Of a stretch of DNA of 64,000 nucleotides, positions 18,050-27,636 are shown in pieces (positions within the stretch are counted from its first letter, which is position 1; every line of letters begins with the position of its first letter). The notes under the pieces are model-generated. The model had not been told where the DNA came from. It did no database searches and saw nothing but the letters and a program-made list of their open reading frames with translations. The position numbers were made by a program, and so were the translations under genes. The DNA comes from an uncultured Photobacterium sp. (GTDB lineage Bacteria > Pseudomonadota > Gammaproteobacteria > Enterobacterales > Vibrionaceae), in assembly GCF_947502415.1 (NCBI RefSeq), contig NZ_CANMZV010000001.1, positions 434,001 through 498,000 on the forward strand, read 5' to 3'.

Positions 18050-19720
18050 ATGCTGCTAAAAAGAATTGAAGTATCCGGTTTCAGAGGAATCAAACGATTA
18101 TCACTAACATTCGATGAGCTAACCGTACTCATTGGTGAAAATGCATGGGGTAAATCATCATTACTTGATGCGCTTAGTATTGCCCTATCTCCTGATGCTT
18201 TATTCTACAATTTTAAATTCTCAGACTTCCATGTCGATTACGGTGCAGGCCATGAAAAAATGGCCCAGCTTCAAATCGTTCTCCACTGGAGTGAAGATTA
18301 TCAGGGTGAATATAAAGCACGGCGATACAAAGCCTTTGAGCCTCTCTGGGTTACAGGAGAGAACGAGGTCAAAGAACTCTTTTACCAGATAAACAGTATT
18401 GTTAAAGACGACAAAATCATTACCCACCGCTCTTTTCTGGACAGCAGAGGGAAAATCATTGACTGCCCTGACACCGATAGAATAGCGAAACAATTAATGA
18501 CCCTGCATCCAATCGTCCGTATCCGAGATGCCCGGCGCCTTCGAAACCACTATCAAAACGGCAATGGAAACGGTAAAAACGGAAATGGTCAGCATGAGCG
18601 AGATAACAGCGAGAGTGCCCGAATCCAACGCAGGCTTGATAATACATGCCAACGCCTACTGACGCGCCCAGGTCATGTCAGTTCTGATGAGATTAAAAGC
18701 AGTATCAATGCACTGCGAACCTTAGTTGATCACTACTTCGCATTTACACCCCACAATCGATCTGCCCAGTTTAACCGCGCTCATTTCCCTACTAGAGCAC
18801 AATATGCAAAGAACCCGCTAGAGCAACTTACCCAGCCCCATATGACTAAACAAGGACGATTGATTCTAATGGGGTTACTCAATGCGTTTATCCGCGCTCG
18901 TGGCCCAATCGAACTGAAACGTATCTCCCGCCCGATAATGATCCTCGAGGATCCTGAAGGCCGATTACATCCAACCATTTTACATCAGGCATGGACGTTC
19001 ATCACCAACATGCCAATGCAAAAAATCTTAACAACGAACAGTTCCGATCTTACATCTGTCGTTCCGTTACAAACCATCAAAAAATTAATCCGTGAGCCGG
19101 ATCGTACCCATGTGTATAACATCAAGAACAGAACTCTCTCTCGGGATGAAGAGCGGCGTGTCGCCTTCCATGTCCGGCTTCACCGCCCCAATGCGCTATT
19201 TGCCCGTGCCTGGTTATTAGTTGAGGGGGAAACCGAAGTATGGTTATTCAATGAATTCGCGCGCATCTGCGGTTATAACCTCGCTGCCGAAGGTGTTCAG
19301 ATTATTGAGTTTGCCCAGAGCGGGCTAAGGCCGCTGATCAAAGTAGCCAGAGGATTGGGTATCGAATGGCATCTGGTAGCCGACGGCGACCAGGCCGGTA
19401 AAAAATATGCCGATACAGTACGTAACCTATTAGGTAATGATGCCGAACGACACCGCCTCACGGTTCTTCCTAACCGTGATATTGAGCACTTCCTATTTAA
19501 TCAGGGTTTCGAACCACTGTTCCGGCGACTGGCCAGGATCCCACATGACAGCCCCGTTGCACCTAAAAAGATTATTGCAAGGGCGCTTAAACGCCACGCT
19601 AAGCCAGATGTCGCGCTGGCTATTGTCGAATTCACCGATGAAGAAAACGTTGATGAAATTCCAGTGTTGCTGCGCTGGATCCTAAAACGAATTGTTGTTA
19701 TGTCACGTGGGGTCAGTTAA
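18050..19720 (+). CDS. ybjD: OLD-family ATP-dependent endonuclease, YbjD-like (DUF2813)
   Basis: The 556-residue product opens with an ABC-type ATPase half (RIEVSGFRGIKRLSL, Walker A GENAWGKSS at 29-37) and resembles E. coli YbjD in length and N-terminus. ILEDPEGRLHP is the Walker B/D-loop equivalent. The C-terminal part has a TOPRIM-like nuclease region (LLVEGETEVWLFNEFA, then VADGDQAGKKYAD). OLD-family proteins couple ATP hydrolysis to DNA cleavage, and many relatives act in phage defence, but YbjD-type members are usually chromosomal housekeeping genes. A Gly/Asn-rich stretch near residue 172 is a flexible linker. It is monocistronic with GAGGTGAG before the ATG. Confidence 0.85.
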   Translation: MLLKRIEVSGFRGIKRLSLTFDELTVLIGENAWGKSSLLDALSIALSPDALFYNFKFSDFHVDYGAGHEKMAQLQIVLHWSEDYQGEYKARRYKAFEPLWVTGENEVKELFYQINSIVKDDKIITHRSFLDSRGKIIDCPDTDRIAKQLMTLHPIVRIRDARRLRNHYQNGNGNGKNGNGQHERDNSESARIQRRLDNTCQRLLTRPGHVSSDEIKSSINALRTLVDHYFAFTPHNRSAQFNRAHFPTRAQYAKNPLEQLTQPHMTKQGRLILMGLLNAFIRARGPIELKRISRPIMILEDPEGRLHPTILHQAWTFITNMPMQKILTTNSSDLTSVVPLQTIKKLIREPDRTHVYNIKNRTLSRDEERRVAFHVRLHRPNALFARAWLLVEGETEVWLFNEFARICGYNLAAEGVQIIEFAQSGLRPLIKVARGLGIEWHLVADGDQAGKKYADTVRNLLGNDAERHRLTVLPNRDIEHFLFNQGFEPLFRRLARIPHDSPVAPKKIIARALKRHAKPDVALAIVEFTDEENVDEIPVLLRWILKRIVVMSRGVS

Positions 19721-19880
19721 TAAAGTCAGATATCCTCATGGCGAATACCGAGTTCACATTTTCAAAATAAATATCTATCTAAAGCTGACTACTCTTTGTT
19801 GGTTACTTTTTATTCTATAAAATCAAGTTAAACAATAATTTAAAACACCTAATAATAACAAAGCCTGATAGGAATGCATT

Positions 19881-20897
19881 TTGATCAACCAACTTCTTCA
19901 TGCGCACAGAGCTTTTAATAAAATCCTGCGTATGCTCGCGCTGGGACAAGGCAAGCAGGAAATGCTGGAGCAACTCATTCATGTGACGGAAAGGATATAC
20001 AGTGACAGACAAACGTCAATCCTGTTATTAAATCATGATAGCAATACGCTGCATTGTGCTTGCGCGCCCAATTTGCCTGATATCTATAATCAAGCCATAG
20101 AAGGTGTCGCTATAGGGCCCAATATTGGCTCTTGTGGCGCAGCGGCTTATTCCAAGCGAAAAGTCATTACTGAAAATATCAATGAACATGACAACTGGAT
20201 TGAATTTCGACAAATCGCACAACAAGCCAAGTTAATCTCCTGCTGGTCAGTTCCGATTCTGTCATCAAAAGATAAGGTACTGGGGACATTTGCGACTTAT
20301 AGCCACTACCCTGCTTCTCCAACGCCTTTTGAACTGGAAGTATTGGAAATGGCTGCTTCTGTTTGTGCTGTTGCTTTAGAGAAGCACGAAATAGAGCAAG
20401 AGCTGCTTCAGTTCGCTAGCTACGACTTCTTGACGAATGTCTTCAATCGTCGGGCATTTTGCCAAAAGCTTCAGCAAGAACTCGATGACGTTATCAAAGA
20501 AGGTTTATTGGCGCTTTTCTATATCGACATTAATCAATTCAAAACCATCAATGACCAACATGGTCACCTCATTGGTGATCAAGTTTTAGTCGAAACTGCA
20601 AGCCGGCTAAGACAAATTGGCCGCGATTCAGATATTGTTGGCCGTATAGGTGGTGATGAATTTGTTCTGCTTGCCAGTTGTTCAAACCAAGATGAGTTTT
20701 CGGAGCTTTATCATCAATTACTGATAAATATTGGTGACAAACTATCAATTAAAGATATCCATTTTTCAGCTTCTATTGGCTATGTCGCGATAGACAGAAA
20801 TGAAGCATTTTATTACGACATACAATCGCTGATCAGTGAAGCAGACAAAAACATGTACGAATGTAAGCAACAAATTAAACACTGTTTAACGCATTAG
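19881..20897 (+). CDS. GAF-GGDEF diguanylate cyclase
   Basis: The 338-residue product has a GAF domain (about residues 20-170, with GPNIGSCGAAAYSKRKVITENI) and a GGDEF domain (180-330). The active site is intact, GGDEF at 257-261, and an RxxD inhibitory site (RDSD, 248-251) lies five residues before it, so it should make c-di-GMP with product feedback. It has no membrane segment or signal peptide and is cytoplasmic. The start is TTG at 19881, chosen because AGGA lies 7 bases upstream and no in-frame ATG is near. The GAF ligand is unknown. Confidence 0.88.
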   Translation: MINQLLHAHRAFNKILRMLALGQGKQEMLEQLIHVTERIYSDRQTSILLLNHDSNTLHCACAPNLPDIYNQAIEGVAIGPNIGSCGAAAYSKRKVITENINEHDNWIEFRQIAQQAKLISCWSVPILSSKDKVLGTFATYSHYPASPTPFELEVLEMAASVCAVALEKHEIEQELLQFASYDFLTNVFNRRAFCQKLQQELDDVIKEGLLALFYIDINQFKTINDQHGHLIGDQVLVETASRLRQIGRDSDIVGRIGGDEFVLLASCSNQDEFSELYHQLLINIGDKLSIKDIHFSASIGYVAIDRNEAFYYDIQSLISEADKNMYECKQQIKHCLTH

Positions 20898-21285
20898 TTT
20901 GAGTGTACTCATGTGATTACCGAGGGAGACTGACTGTGTGATACGCAGAAAAACGCTCCCCCTTCAGGTGTGATCCAACCAGCCCACTTCTGTGTCAAAT
21001 GCACTCGAAAGGAGCAGTCATTCCTTCACGCGTTTTCCTTGAGTTGAACTGGCTGGCATCACTCTGAATCCTGCATATTGAGGTAAGCTGGGTATAAACT
21101 CATTCATATCCTTCTTGCCATAACCATCCCTCAGAAACATTAAATTTTCATGGTTGGAACTTAACTGTTCTTTCGTCTGCTATATTTAGTGCTCGAAACA
21201 AAAAAACCATAATGAATATTAAGCACCAGGTCAAAGCGGCTTATATGCGCCCGCACCCAATATTTTCAATGGAGATAATACTTAG
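20898..21285. other. 388-base intergenic region upstream of ectA
   Basis: No gene is supported here. It must contain the ectA promoter and the end of the GGDEF transcript. A loose inverted pair (TGATCCAACCAGCC near 20970 and GGCTGGCATCA near 21052) is present but too imperfect to name. GGAGAT before ATG 21286 is the ectA ribosome site. Confidence 0.5.
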
Positions 21286-21834
21286 ATGTCTAATCAATCT
21301 CTTATCTACCATCAGGAGTGTTCTGCGTCTTCATTACAAAATGTTGTACTAAGAGCACCTGAACTCAAAGATGGTATGGCTGTTTTCCGCTTAGTGGAAC
21401 GTTGTCCGCCGCTAGACATAAATTCCAGCTACTGCAACTTACTTCAGTGCGGGCATTTCTCAGATACCTCGGTAACTGCGGATATGGATGGTGAATTAGT
21501 AGGGTTTATTTCCGGGTATGTGGTGCCAGAACGAACAAATACACTGTTTATCTGGCAAGTGGCTGTTGCCGAGCAAGCCAGAGGCCTCGGCCTGGCATCC
21601 CGCATGTTGGCACATATTCTAACTCGCCTAGCCAGTCAGAATATCAATTACTTAGAAACGACTATTACGCAAGACAATCAAGCATCCTGGGCCTTATTTA
21701 AAAGCATAGCAACGAAGTTATCAGCAGATTTCCAGTCATCAGCATGGCTGGACAGAGAAACTCACTTTGATGGATTACATCACTCGGAAATGCTTGTGCG
21801 CATCGGCCCTTTTAGAAAATTAAGAGAAATGTAA
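21286..21834 (+). CDS. ectA: L-2,4-diaminobutyrate acetyltransferase
   Basis: EctA acetylates diaminobutyrate from acetyl-CoA, the second step of ectoine synthesis. The 182-residue GNAT-fold protein has the EctA blocks RLVERCPPLDINSSYCNLLQCGHFSDTS, WQVAVAEQARGLGLASRML (acetyl-CoA loop) and YLETTITQDNQASWALF. Ectoine is a compatible solute, fitting a marine or halotolerant host. The stop shares one base with the ectB start, so the two are translationally coupled. Confidence 0.96.
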   Translation: MSNQSLIYHQECSASSLQNVVLRAPELKDGMAVFRLVERCPPLDINSSYCNLLQCGHFSDTSVTADMDGELVGFISGYVVPERTNTLFIWQVAVAEQARGLGLASRMLAHILTRLASQNINYLETTITQDNQASWALFKSIATKLSADFQSSAWLDRETHFDGLHHSEMLVRIGPFRKLREM

Positions 21835-23129
21835 TGAAAATCTTTGATGAAATCGAATCCGAAGTTCAGAGCTATGCCCGTTCTTTTCCTCGCATATTTA
21901 GTCGAGCGAAAGGTGAATTCATGTGGGATGAAGACGACAATCAATATCTGGACTTTCTAGCCGGAGCCGGAACCCTTAATTACGGCCACAACAATCCAAT
22001 TTTCAAAGAAGTGCTGCTAAATTACATCGAAAACGATGGCATTACTCACAGCCTTGATATGCACACCAAGGCCAAGGGTGATTTTTTACAGACATTTAAC
22101 GACAAAATTTTAAAGCCTCGTGGCATGGAGTATATTGTCCAATTCACTGGGCCAACGGGCACTAATGCCGTCGAGGCGGCAATGAAAATTGCCCGTAATG
22201 TGACAGGACAACAAAACATTGTGACCTTTACCAATGGATTCCACGGAGTAAGCCTTGGCTCACTGGCTGCAACGGGAAATTCACATCACCGTGATGCCGC
22301 AGGAGTAAGCTTAACCGGTACGCACCGTATGCCATACGATGGTTACTTGGGCGAAAACATTGATACGACCGAATATCTTGATAAGGTTTTATCTGATTCT
22401 AGCAGTGGTATCAATTCTCCAGCCGCTGTTATTGTCGAAACCGTCCAGGGTGAAGGTGGCATTAACGCAGCCAGTTTTGCATGGTTACGCAACCTTCAGA
22501 CTATTTGCAAAAAGCACGGCATTTTATTGATTGTTGACGACATCCAAGCAGGTTGTGGCCGCACGGGCGATTATTTTAGTTTTGAAGAAGCTGGAATCGA
22601 GCCTGATATCATCACCTTATCTAAATCTTTGGGTGGTTACGGCTTACCGTTTGCTGTTGTGTTGATGAAACCAGAATTAGATCAGTGGAAACCAGGAGAG
22701 CATAACGGCACCTTTAGAGGTAATAATCTGGCATTTGTTACCGCTAAAACGGCCATCGAGCATTATTGGTCTAATAATACCTTTTCAAAAGAGATCAAAC
22801 GTAAGGGCCAATATATCTCAAATCGTCTAAAAGACATTGTAAGCAAGTATGGTAGAGGCAACTTTACAACTAAAGGACGCGGAATGTTTCAAGGCATAAA
22901 TTGTGTCAATGGAGACATTGCGGGGAAAATCACAAGTTGCGCGTTTAAAAAAGGGCTCATTATTGAAACCAGTGGTGCCGAAGATCAAGTTGTGAAGTTC
23001 TTGTGCCCCTTAATTATCTCTGATGACAACCTAAAAAATGGAATTGATATTGTGGAATCAGCGATTAAAGAGGTATGTGCAAAAGAGACACAAATTCCAG
23101 AAGAAAAAAACTATTTCAATAAAAGTTAA
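21834..23129 (+). CDS. ectB: diaminobutyrate--2-oxoglutarate transaminase
   Basis: EctB makes 2,4-diaminobutyrate from aspartate semialdehyde and glutamate, the first committed step. The 431-residue class III aminotransferase shows FTGPTGTNAVEAAMKIAR, VETVQGEGGI, the cofactor Asp in VDDIQAGCGRTG (around D235), and the PLP lysine K264 in TLSKSLGGYG. It overlaps ectA by one base, and ectC follows after 58 bases. Aspartate semialdehyde must come from enzymes encoded elsewhere, since no aspartokinase follows. Confidence 0.97.
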   Translation: MKIFDEIESEVQSYARSFPRIFSRAKGEFMWDEDDNQYLDFLAGAGTLNYGHNNPIFKEVLLNYIENDGITHSLDMHTKAKGDFLQTFNDKILKPRGMEYIVQFTGPTGTNAVEAAMKIARNVTGQQNIVTFTNGFHGVSLGSLAATGNSHHRDAAGVSLTGTHRMPYDGYLGENIDTTEYLDKVLSDSSSGINSPAAVIVETVQGEGGINAASFAWLRNLQTICKKHGILLIVDDIQAGCGRTGDYFSFEEAGIEPDIITLSKSLGGYGLPFAVVLMKPELDQWKPGEHNGTFRGNNLAFVTAKTAIEHYWSNNTFSKEIKRKGQYISNRLKDIVSKYGRGNFTTKGRGMFQGINCVNGDIAGKITSCAFKKGLIIETSGAEDQVVKFLCPLIISDDNLKNGIDIVESAIKEVCAKETQIPEEKNYFNKS

Positions 23130-23187
23130 CTTTAACAGGCACCCCATATTCATTGTGACCAAGAAAATCTAAGAATAAGGCAATCAT

Positions 23188-23610
23188 ATGATCATACGAA
23201 ATTTATCTGATGCAAACCAATCTAAGCGAAGAGTTATTTCACCTGATGGAAACTGGGAAAGTACTCGCCTGTTATTGAAAGAAGATAAAATGGGATTTTC
23301 TTTTCACATTACCACAATTTATGAAGGGGCTGATTTCCAAATGCATTACAAGAATCATTTGGAATCTGTCTATTGTATATCTGGTGAAGGTGAAGTGGAA
23401 AATTTGGATGACGGCATGAAACATCCGATTGAACCAGGCACAATTTATATTTTGGATAAAAATGACAAACACGTTTTACGCGCGTTTAAAGAAATGAAAA
23501 TGGCTTGTGTGTTTAACCCACCTCTGAATGGAAAAGAAGTGCACAATGCCGAAGGTGCTTATGAATTGGAAGCAAAAACAATTACGGATTTAAATCAATA
23601 TTATGAATAA
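23188..23610 (+). CDS. ectC: L-ectoine synthase
   Basis: EctC closes gamma-acetyl-diaminobutyrate to ectoine. The 140-residue cupin protein has [36 protein letters not shown], the metal-binding cupin stretch [21 protein letters not shown], and the HVLRAF segment with the following AEGAYEL. Its length is standard for the family (about 130 residues). It ends the ect operon. Only 44 bases separate its stop from the convergent hybrid gene at 23655, and I see no clear terminator or the specialised aspartokinase gene that usually follows in vibrios. Confidence 0.96.
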   Translation: MIIRNLSDANQSKRRVISPDGNWESTRLLLKEDKMGFSFHITTIYEGADFQMHYKNHLESVYCISGEGEVENLDDGMKHPIEPGTIYILDKNDKHVLRAFKEMKMACVFNPPLNGKEVHNAEGAYELEAKTITDLNQYYE

Positions 23611-23654
23611 TATCTACCAACAAGCTAATTCGTTCATTGATGCTCCCAATTCCT

Positions 23655-24194
23655 TTAATCATGAGGAACATTAAATACCCTTTTATCATCCTGCCGAAAC
23701 ATCCTGTCATCAAAGCTAATATCATAGCTAGTGCTACCAACCGGAACCCGCAACACATACTGCCAATTCAGAGCGTTGCCAGTAACATGGCCGGTTGCTT
23801 CACCGATAACATCCTCAGCTCGCCCGACATAATACCCATCCATATTTTTAGTAATAACCCAGGTCCGGTGTTGCTTCATGAAATAGGGAGAGTAAAACGC
23901 TATTACCTGCCGTATTACCCAAACAAATGAGCCGAAGCCAAGCCATAACAACGCCAACCAAACAGGGAAAAATGACTGTGTGAAATGAAACACCCCCAGC
24001 TTGTTTAACATCAAATCCATCAGGATACCGGCTCCGCCAAGAAGTAGTGAAAACCGCCAGGTGTCGCTGTAATACCACCAACACATCAGTAGCAAAGTGA
24101 CCAACAACCAAATAAACTGGCTTTGGCCTACCACGGATACCAGCCAGTACATATTAAATAACACGCCTACAATTAATAGCTCACGTAAAGGCAT
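23655..24194 (-). pseudogene. hybrid DUF2878/DUF3833 reading frame, likely deletion scar
   Basis: The first 90-105 residues of this 179-residue frame have the hydrophobic segments of DUF2878 membrane proteins (MPLRELLIVGVLFNMYWL through FPVWLALLWLGFG). From about residue 118 onward (RTWVITKNMDGYYVGRAEDV, GNALNWQYVLRVPVG, SYDISFDDRMFRQDDKRVFN) it matches the second half of DUF3833 proteins, which are normally separate lipoproteins encoded one or two genes further along in related operons. The frame then stops early (NVPHD), missing the usual last 20 or so residues. I infer an in-frame deletion plus a 3' truncation at the ectC side. The ribosome site (GGAGG) and start are intact, so it may still be translated. 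Confidence 0.65.
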
Positions 24195-24224
24195 ACCATA
24201 CCTCCGCTATCTTCTGTGTCTACA

Positions 24225-25454
24225 CTAATCGGTTCTGCTGGCAACCAGCTGTACCGTACTGATCCGGCGCTCTAAAAAACCACCTTCACAGTAACTAAAG
24301 TAAAAGCGCCACATTCGAATAAATCGCTCATCAAACCCTTGTTTATTCAGAGTGTCGATACTGGCATTAAACTTCTGATGCCAATCAGACAAGGTTTTTG
24401 CGTAATCAAAACCCATATCTTTAATATCTCTGATGACGAAATCCGTGTGCATGGTCAATTGATTGGCCAACATTGTAATTGAGGGTAAAAAACCACCTGG
24501 GAAAATATGTTTCTGGATGAAATCAACACCCTTGCTGTAACTCTCGTAACGCTGATCTGCTATCGTAATAGCCTGTATTGCCAGCTTACCCTGCGGTTTC
24601 AACAAAGACTGGCACTTTTTGATGTAGGTAGTCAGGTATTCCTTACCGACCGCCTCAACCATTTCCACCGAAACAATCTTGTCATATTGACCTGTTAAGT
24701 CCCTGTAATCTTGCTTAAGCAAAATGATCTTGCCGGTAAGCCCTTCCTGCTCAATTCGCGATTTCGCCCAATCGTACTGCGCATCAGAGATGGTTGTCGT
24801 TGTCACCATGCAGCCATAATGTTTAGCCGCATGAATCGCTAATGCCCCCCAACCTGTACCAATCTCAAGTAAATGTTCAGAACTACACAACTTTAGCTGA
24901 CGGCATAATCTGTCCATCTTATTAATTTGTGCCTGAAAAAGACTTTCGTGATTCTCATCATAGATGGCCGCAGAATAAAGCATGTTCGGGTCTAAAAAGG
25001 TACGGTAGAAATCATTGCCGAGATCATAATGCGCCAAAATATTTTGCTTCACCACGGCTTTACTGTTTCTCCTTCTTCGATGCAGCCATTTATATTGCAT
25101 TGCTGTCAGCCAGCTCATTTTCTCTTCCAGGCGATCAAGCAGCGTCAGGTTCCTGGCTATCACCCTAACCACCTCAGTTATATCCGGCGAATCCCACCAC
25201 CCGTCGATGTATGCTTCTCCGGCTGCAATGCTCCCACCTTTCAGCACTCGTTTGTAGAAGGCCGGATTGTTCACAATAATATACGCCTGCTGATTTGCAT
25301 GAGCGTCACCAAACTGAAAAGAATCACCATGGTGATCTATGAGTGTCAAGCCTACTCCTTTAAGCTGTTTAAGCACCCGAAAAACGGCTCGCCGTGCAAG
25401 GAAATCCGTACCTCTTACCGACAATTCAAATCGACTAACTTCACTCTTCAACAT
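24225..25454 (-). CDS. cyclopropane-fatty-acyl-phospholipid synthase family methyltransferase
   Basis: The 409-residue protein is a class I SAM-dependent methyltransferase of the CFA synthase family: GEAYIDGWW (79-87), NILAHYDLGNDFY, the SAM loop EIGTGWG (197-203), the QDYRDLTGQYDKIVSVEMVEAVG block and KHIFPGGFLPS. Family members add a methylene or methyl group to unsaturated acyl chains of membrane phospholipids. In operons with a photolyase, a flavoprotein and DUF1365, such proteins belong to photo-oxidative stress responses; in Rhodobacter a related methyltransferase/flavoprotein pair (UfaM/UfaD) makes methylated and furan fatty acids. It may be that type rather than the housekeeping cfa. 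Confidence 0.9.
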   Translation of the reverse strand: MLKSEVSRFELSVRGTDFLARRAVFRVLKQLKGVGLTLIDHHGDSFQFGDAHANQQAYIIVNNPAFYKRVLKGGSIAAGEAYIDGWWDSPDITEVVRVIARNLTLLDRLEEKMSWLTAMQYKWLHRRRRNSKAVVKQNILAHYDLGNDFYRTFLDPNMLYSAAIYDENHESLFQAQINKMDRLCRQLKLCSSEHLLEIGTGWGALAIHAAKHYGCMVTTTTISDAQYDWAKSRIEQEGLTGKIILLKQDYRDLTGQYDKIVSVEMVEAVGKEYLTTYIKKCQSLLKPQGKLAIQAITIADQRYESYSKGVDFIQKHIFPGGFLPSITMLANQLTMHTDFVIRDIKDMGFDYAKTLSDWHQKFNASIDTLNKQGFDERFIRMWRFYFSYCEGGFLERRISTVQLVASRTD

Positions 25455-25523
25455 ATTTACACCCTCAATTCATTCTTCCGTATTTGGTTTTGACGGTACA
25501 TTCTTTTTGTATCAACTTCGCCA

Positions 25524-26291
25524 TCAGCTTGCAGGGTGGCTGTAAAAAGGTACTTTCTTGAACCACAAACGCAGAGCTTGCCAATAAATCCCGATAACGA
25601 CTTTTGCCGTCTGTACCGGTGTTCTGGCAATAAGCAACCAAAATTCCTTACTGGTGAAAGGCCGACGCTTCATAACCAGCGTGGCATCAAGTACTTTCTG
25701 GTTATCGTCGCTGGAATGGATATCAAGATGGATCAATAACTGGCTTGCAGGATCCTTAAGACGCCAATAGTAGTTTTGACTCATCGGATTAAATGGCGAT
25801 ACATGAAACGCCTTCTTCTCTAACCAGGTATCTTTCTGCCAGCGCATCTTTGCTGGCAACGCATAGTAATGACGCTCATTCCAGGGTGTATTACTAACCT
25901 CAGCCAGAACCCAGCGCCAATTATCATGTTGGTCATAAAGGTAATACAGATTCAGCGGACTGAAATAGAGCCCGGCATAACGAAGTTGGCAAAGAAGCAT
26001 GACCCTTCCATCCACTCGCTCTCCTGTCAGCTCCTCAACTTTATCAACCACAGCCTGCTTCAGTGCTCCTGCAGCACTTGGAAATGCATTAGTGTTATGA
26101 TCGTTAAGATAATCTTCCGCTCGAAACCGGGCAAAATTAAGCAGATTTTGCCCGAAGCCCACGACAGATGCCTGTAACTCTTCCAATTCATCAAGATCAA
26201 TCAAAGGCATAAACATCGGATAACTAAAACTATGCCTGACAGGTGTAAAACGGCGATGCCGTACACTGCCTACAAAAAGTGCACTATTCAT
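25524..26291 (-). CDS. DUF1365 family protein
   Basis: The 255-residue product starts MNSALFVGSVRHRRFTPVRHSFSYPMFMPLIDLDEL, the standard DUF1365 opening, and contains LCQLRYAGLYFSPLNLYYLYD and FHVSPFNPMSQNYYWR. The longer frame to 26342 is rejected because ATG 26291 has GGGAG 7 bases upstream. It overlaps the end of the flavoprotein gene by 8 bases. The biochemical role is unknown; the family is almost always found between a flavoprotein of this type and a CFA-like methyltransferase, pointing to acyl-chain modification. Confidence 0.9.
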   Translation of the reverse strand: MNSALFVGSVRHRRFTPVRHSFSYPMFMPLIDLDELEELQASVVGFGQNLLNFARFRAEDYLNDHNTNAFPSAAGALKQAVVDKVEELTGERVDGRVMLLCQLRYAGLYFSPLNLYYLYDQHDNWRWVLAEVSNTPWNERHYYALPAKMRWQKDTWLEKKAFHVSPFNPMSQNYYWRLKDPASQLLIHLDIHSSDDNQKVLDATLVMKRRPFTSKEFWLLIARTPVQTAKVVIGIYWQALRLWFKKVPFYSHPAS

Positions 26292-27636
26292 ATTGCTGCT
26301 CCCGATAAGCTGTATGCAATTCCTGTTGCTCGCTCTTAGCATCTGCCGAAATCGCTCCGATTATAGTCGTTTTGTCACTAACATTGACGATTGCATCAAC
26401 AACATCCAAAGCACTACGAACCCCATCTTCATGAAAACCGTTATACCAATAAGCACCGCAGAACCAGGTATTACGACAACCGTTAATCTCCGAACGGGCC
26501 TGTTGCGCCAACATACTTTCGGTAGTAAATACCGGATGGGCATAGACAAAGCGCTCTAGGATCGCTTCTTCGGCAATGGCTTCGGTCTGATTTAACGTTA
26601 CACAAAAGGTTTCTGGTGCGTTTATCCCCTGCAAAATATTCATGTTATAAGTCAGCGAAGCTAGCTTGTTATCTCGATGCTGACCATTATCTATTTCAGG
26701 ACCAAGATGGTAATTCCAGGCAGCCCAGGCAGAGCGAGACTGCGGCAACAGATTGGTATCGGTATGAAGCACAACTTCATTATCCTGATATGCCATCGCC
26801 CCCAAAATTCGCTGTTCATCGGCTGTGGCATCGCCCAGCATTGCTAATGCCTGATCGCTATGGCTGGCAAAGATGACATGGTCAAAAGTATCAATACCCT
26901 GAGCCGTCACCACGGTAACCTTTCGGTTCCTGCGAAGCACACTTATTACAGGGTGATTGAGCCGGATATTGTCAGCAAACGGTCTAACAAGACGTTTGAC
27001 ATACTCTCTTGAGCCTCCGGGTATGACATACCATTGAGGACGATTGATCACTTCCAGCAGGCCGTGGTTTCGGAAAAAGCGAATAAAGAAAGCCAGAGGA
27101 AAAGATCGCATATCCGACAGTGTTGATGACCAAATAGCCGCGCCCATCGGTAATATATAGTTTTCGGCAAAGTAATCACTAAAAGCGTAGTGCTGCAGAA
27201 ATTGTCCCAGAGTACGGCTACTCTCTCCGGCTAAATCTACTTTCCTTGCCAACTTATTAAAGCGAAGTATTTCGAGAATAAAATTATAAAAGCGCGGATT
27301 TAGCAGGTTACGTTTCTGAGCAAACATCGACGCTAAACTATTACCGTTATACTCAAGCCCGCTGTTATCATTGTGAACGCTGAAGCTCATTTCTGTAGGC
27401 TGGCCAACAATACCGATTTCGCCCAATAAGTTCTCGAAGTTAGGATAAGTGCGGTCATTAAAGACAATAAAACCAGTATCAATTGCATATTTACCGCTGG
27501 TAACTTCAACATCAATTGTTGCAGTGTGCCCACCTATATAATCATTGGCTTCAAAAACTGTAATATCGTGGTTCTGATGTAGGTGCCACGCACAAGTTAA
27601 ACCTGAAATTCCGGATCCGATAATGGCAATTTTCAT
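26284..27636 (-). CDS. FAD-dependent amine-oxidase-like oxidoreductase
   Basis: The 450-residue flavoprotein has the dinucleotide-binding loop GSGISG (7-12), FEANDYIGGHTATID and the substrate-region block DTGFIVFNDRTYPNFENLLGEIG. It ends with the FAD-contacting segment NTWFCGAYWYNGFHEDGVRSALDVVDAI. It belongs to the NAD(P)-binding/amine-oxidase-like family found with DUF1365 and CFA-like genes; related proteins (UfaD in Rhodobacter) desaturate methylated fatty acids. No signal peptide is seen. Its ATG overlaps the SDR stop (ATGA), with AGGAGG just upstream, so translation is coupled. Confidence 0.9.
   Translation of the reverse strand: MKIAIIGSGISGLTCAWHLHQNHDITVFEANDYIGGHTATIDVEVTSGKYAIDTGFIVFNDRTYPNFENLLGEIGIVGQPTEMSFSVHNDNSGLEYNGNSLASMFAQKRNLLNPRFYNFILEILRFNKLARKVDLAGESSRTLGQFLQHYAFSDYFAENYILPMGAAIWSSTLSDMRSFPLAFFIRFFRNHGLLEVINRPQWYVIPGGSREYVKRLVRPFADNIRLNHPVISVLRRNRKVTVVTAQGIDTFDHVIFASHSDQALAMLGDATADEQRILGAMAYQDNEVVLHTDTNLLPQSRSAWAAWNYHLGPEIDNGQHRDNKLASLTYNMNILQGINAPETFCVTLNQTEAIAEEAILERFVYAHPVFTTESMLAQQARSEINGCRNTWFCGAYWYNGFHEDGVRSALDVVDAIVNVSDKTTIIGAISADAKSEQQELHTAYREQQYE

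Noticed and set aside
20965..21065. Loose inverted repeat upstream of ectA, possible mobile-element ends
   Set aside because: Arms match poorly and there is no transposase or target duplication.
25029..25493. 154-codon frame antisense to the CFA-like gene
   Set aside because: The opposite strand encodes a clear methyltransferase, and the frame has no protein-like motifs.
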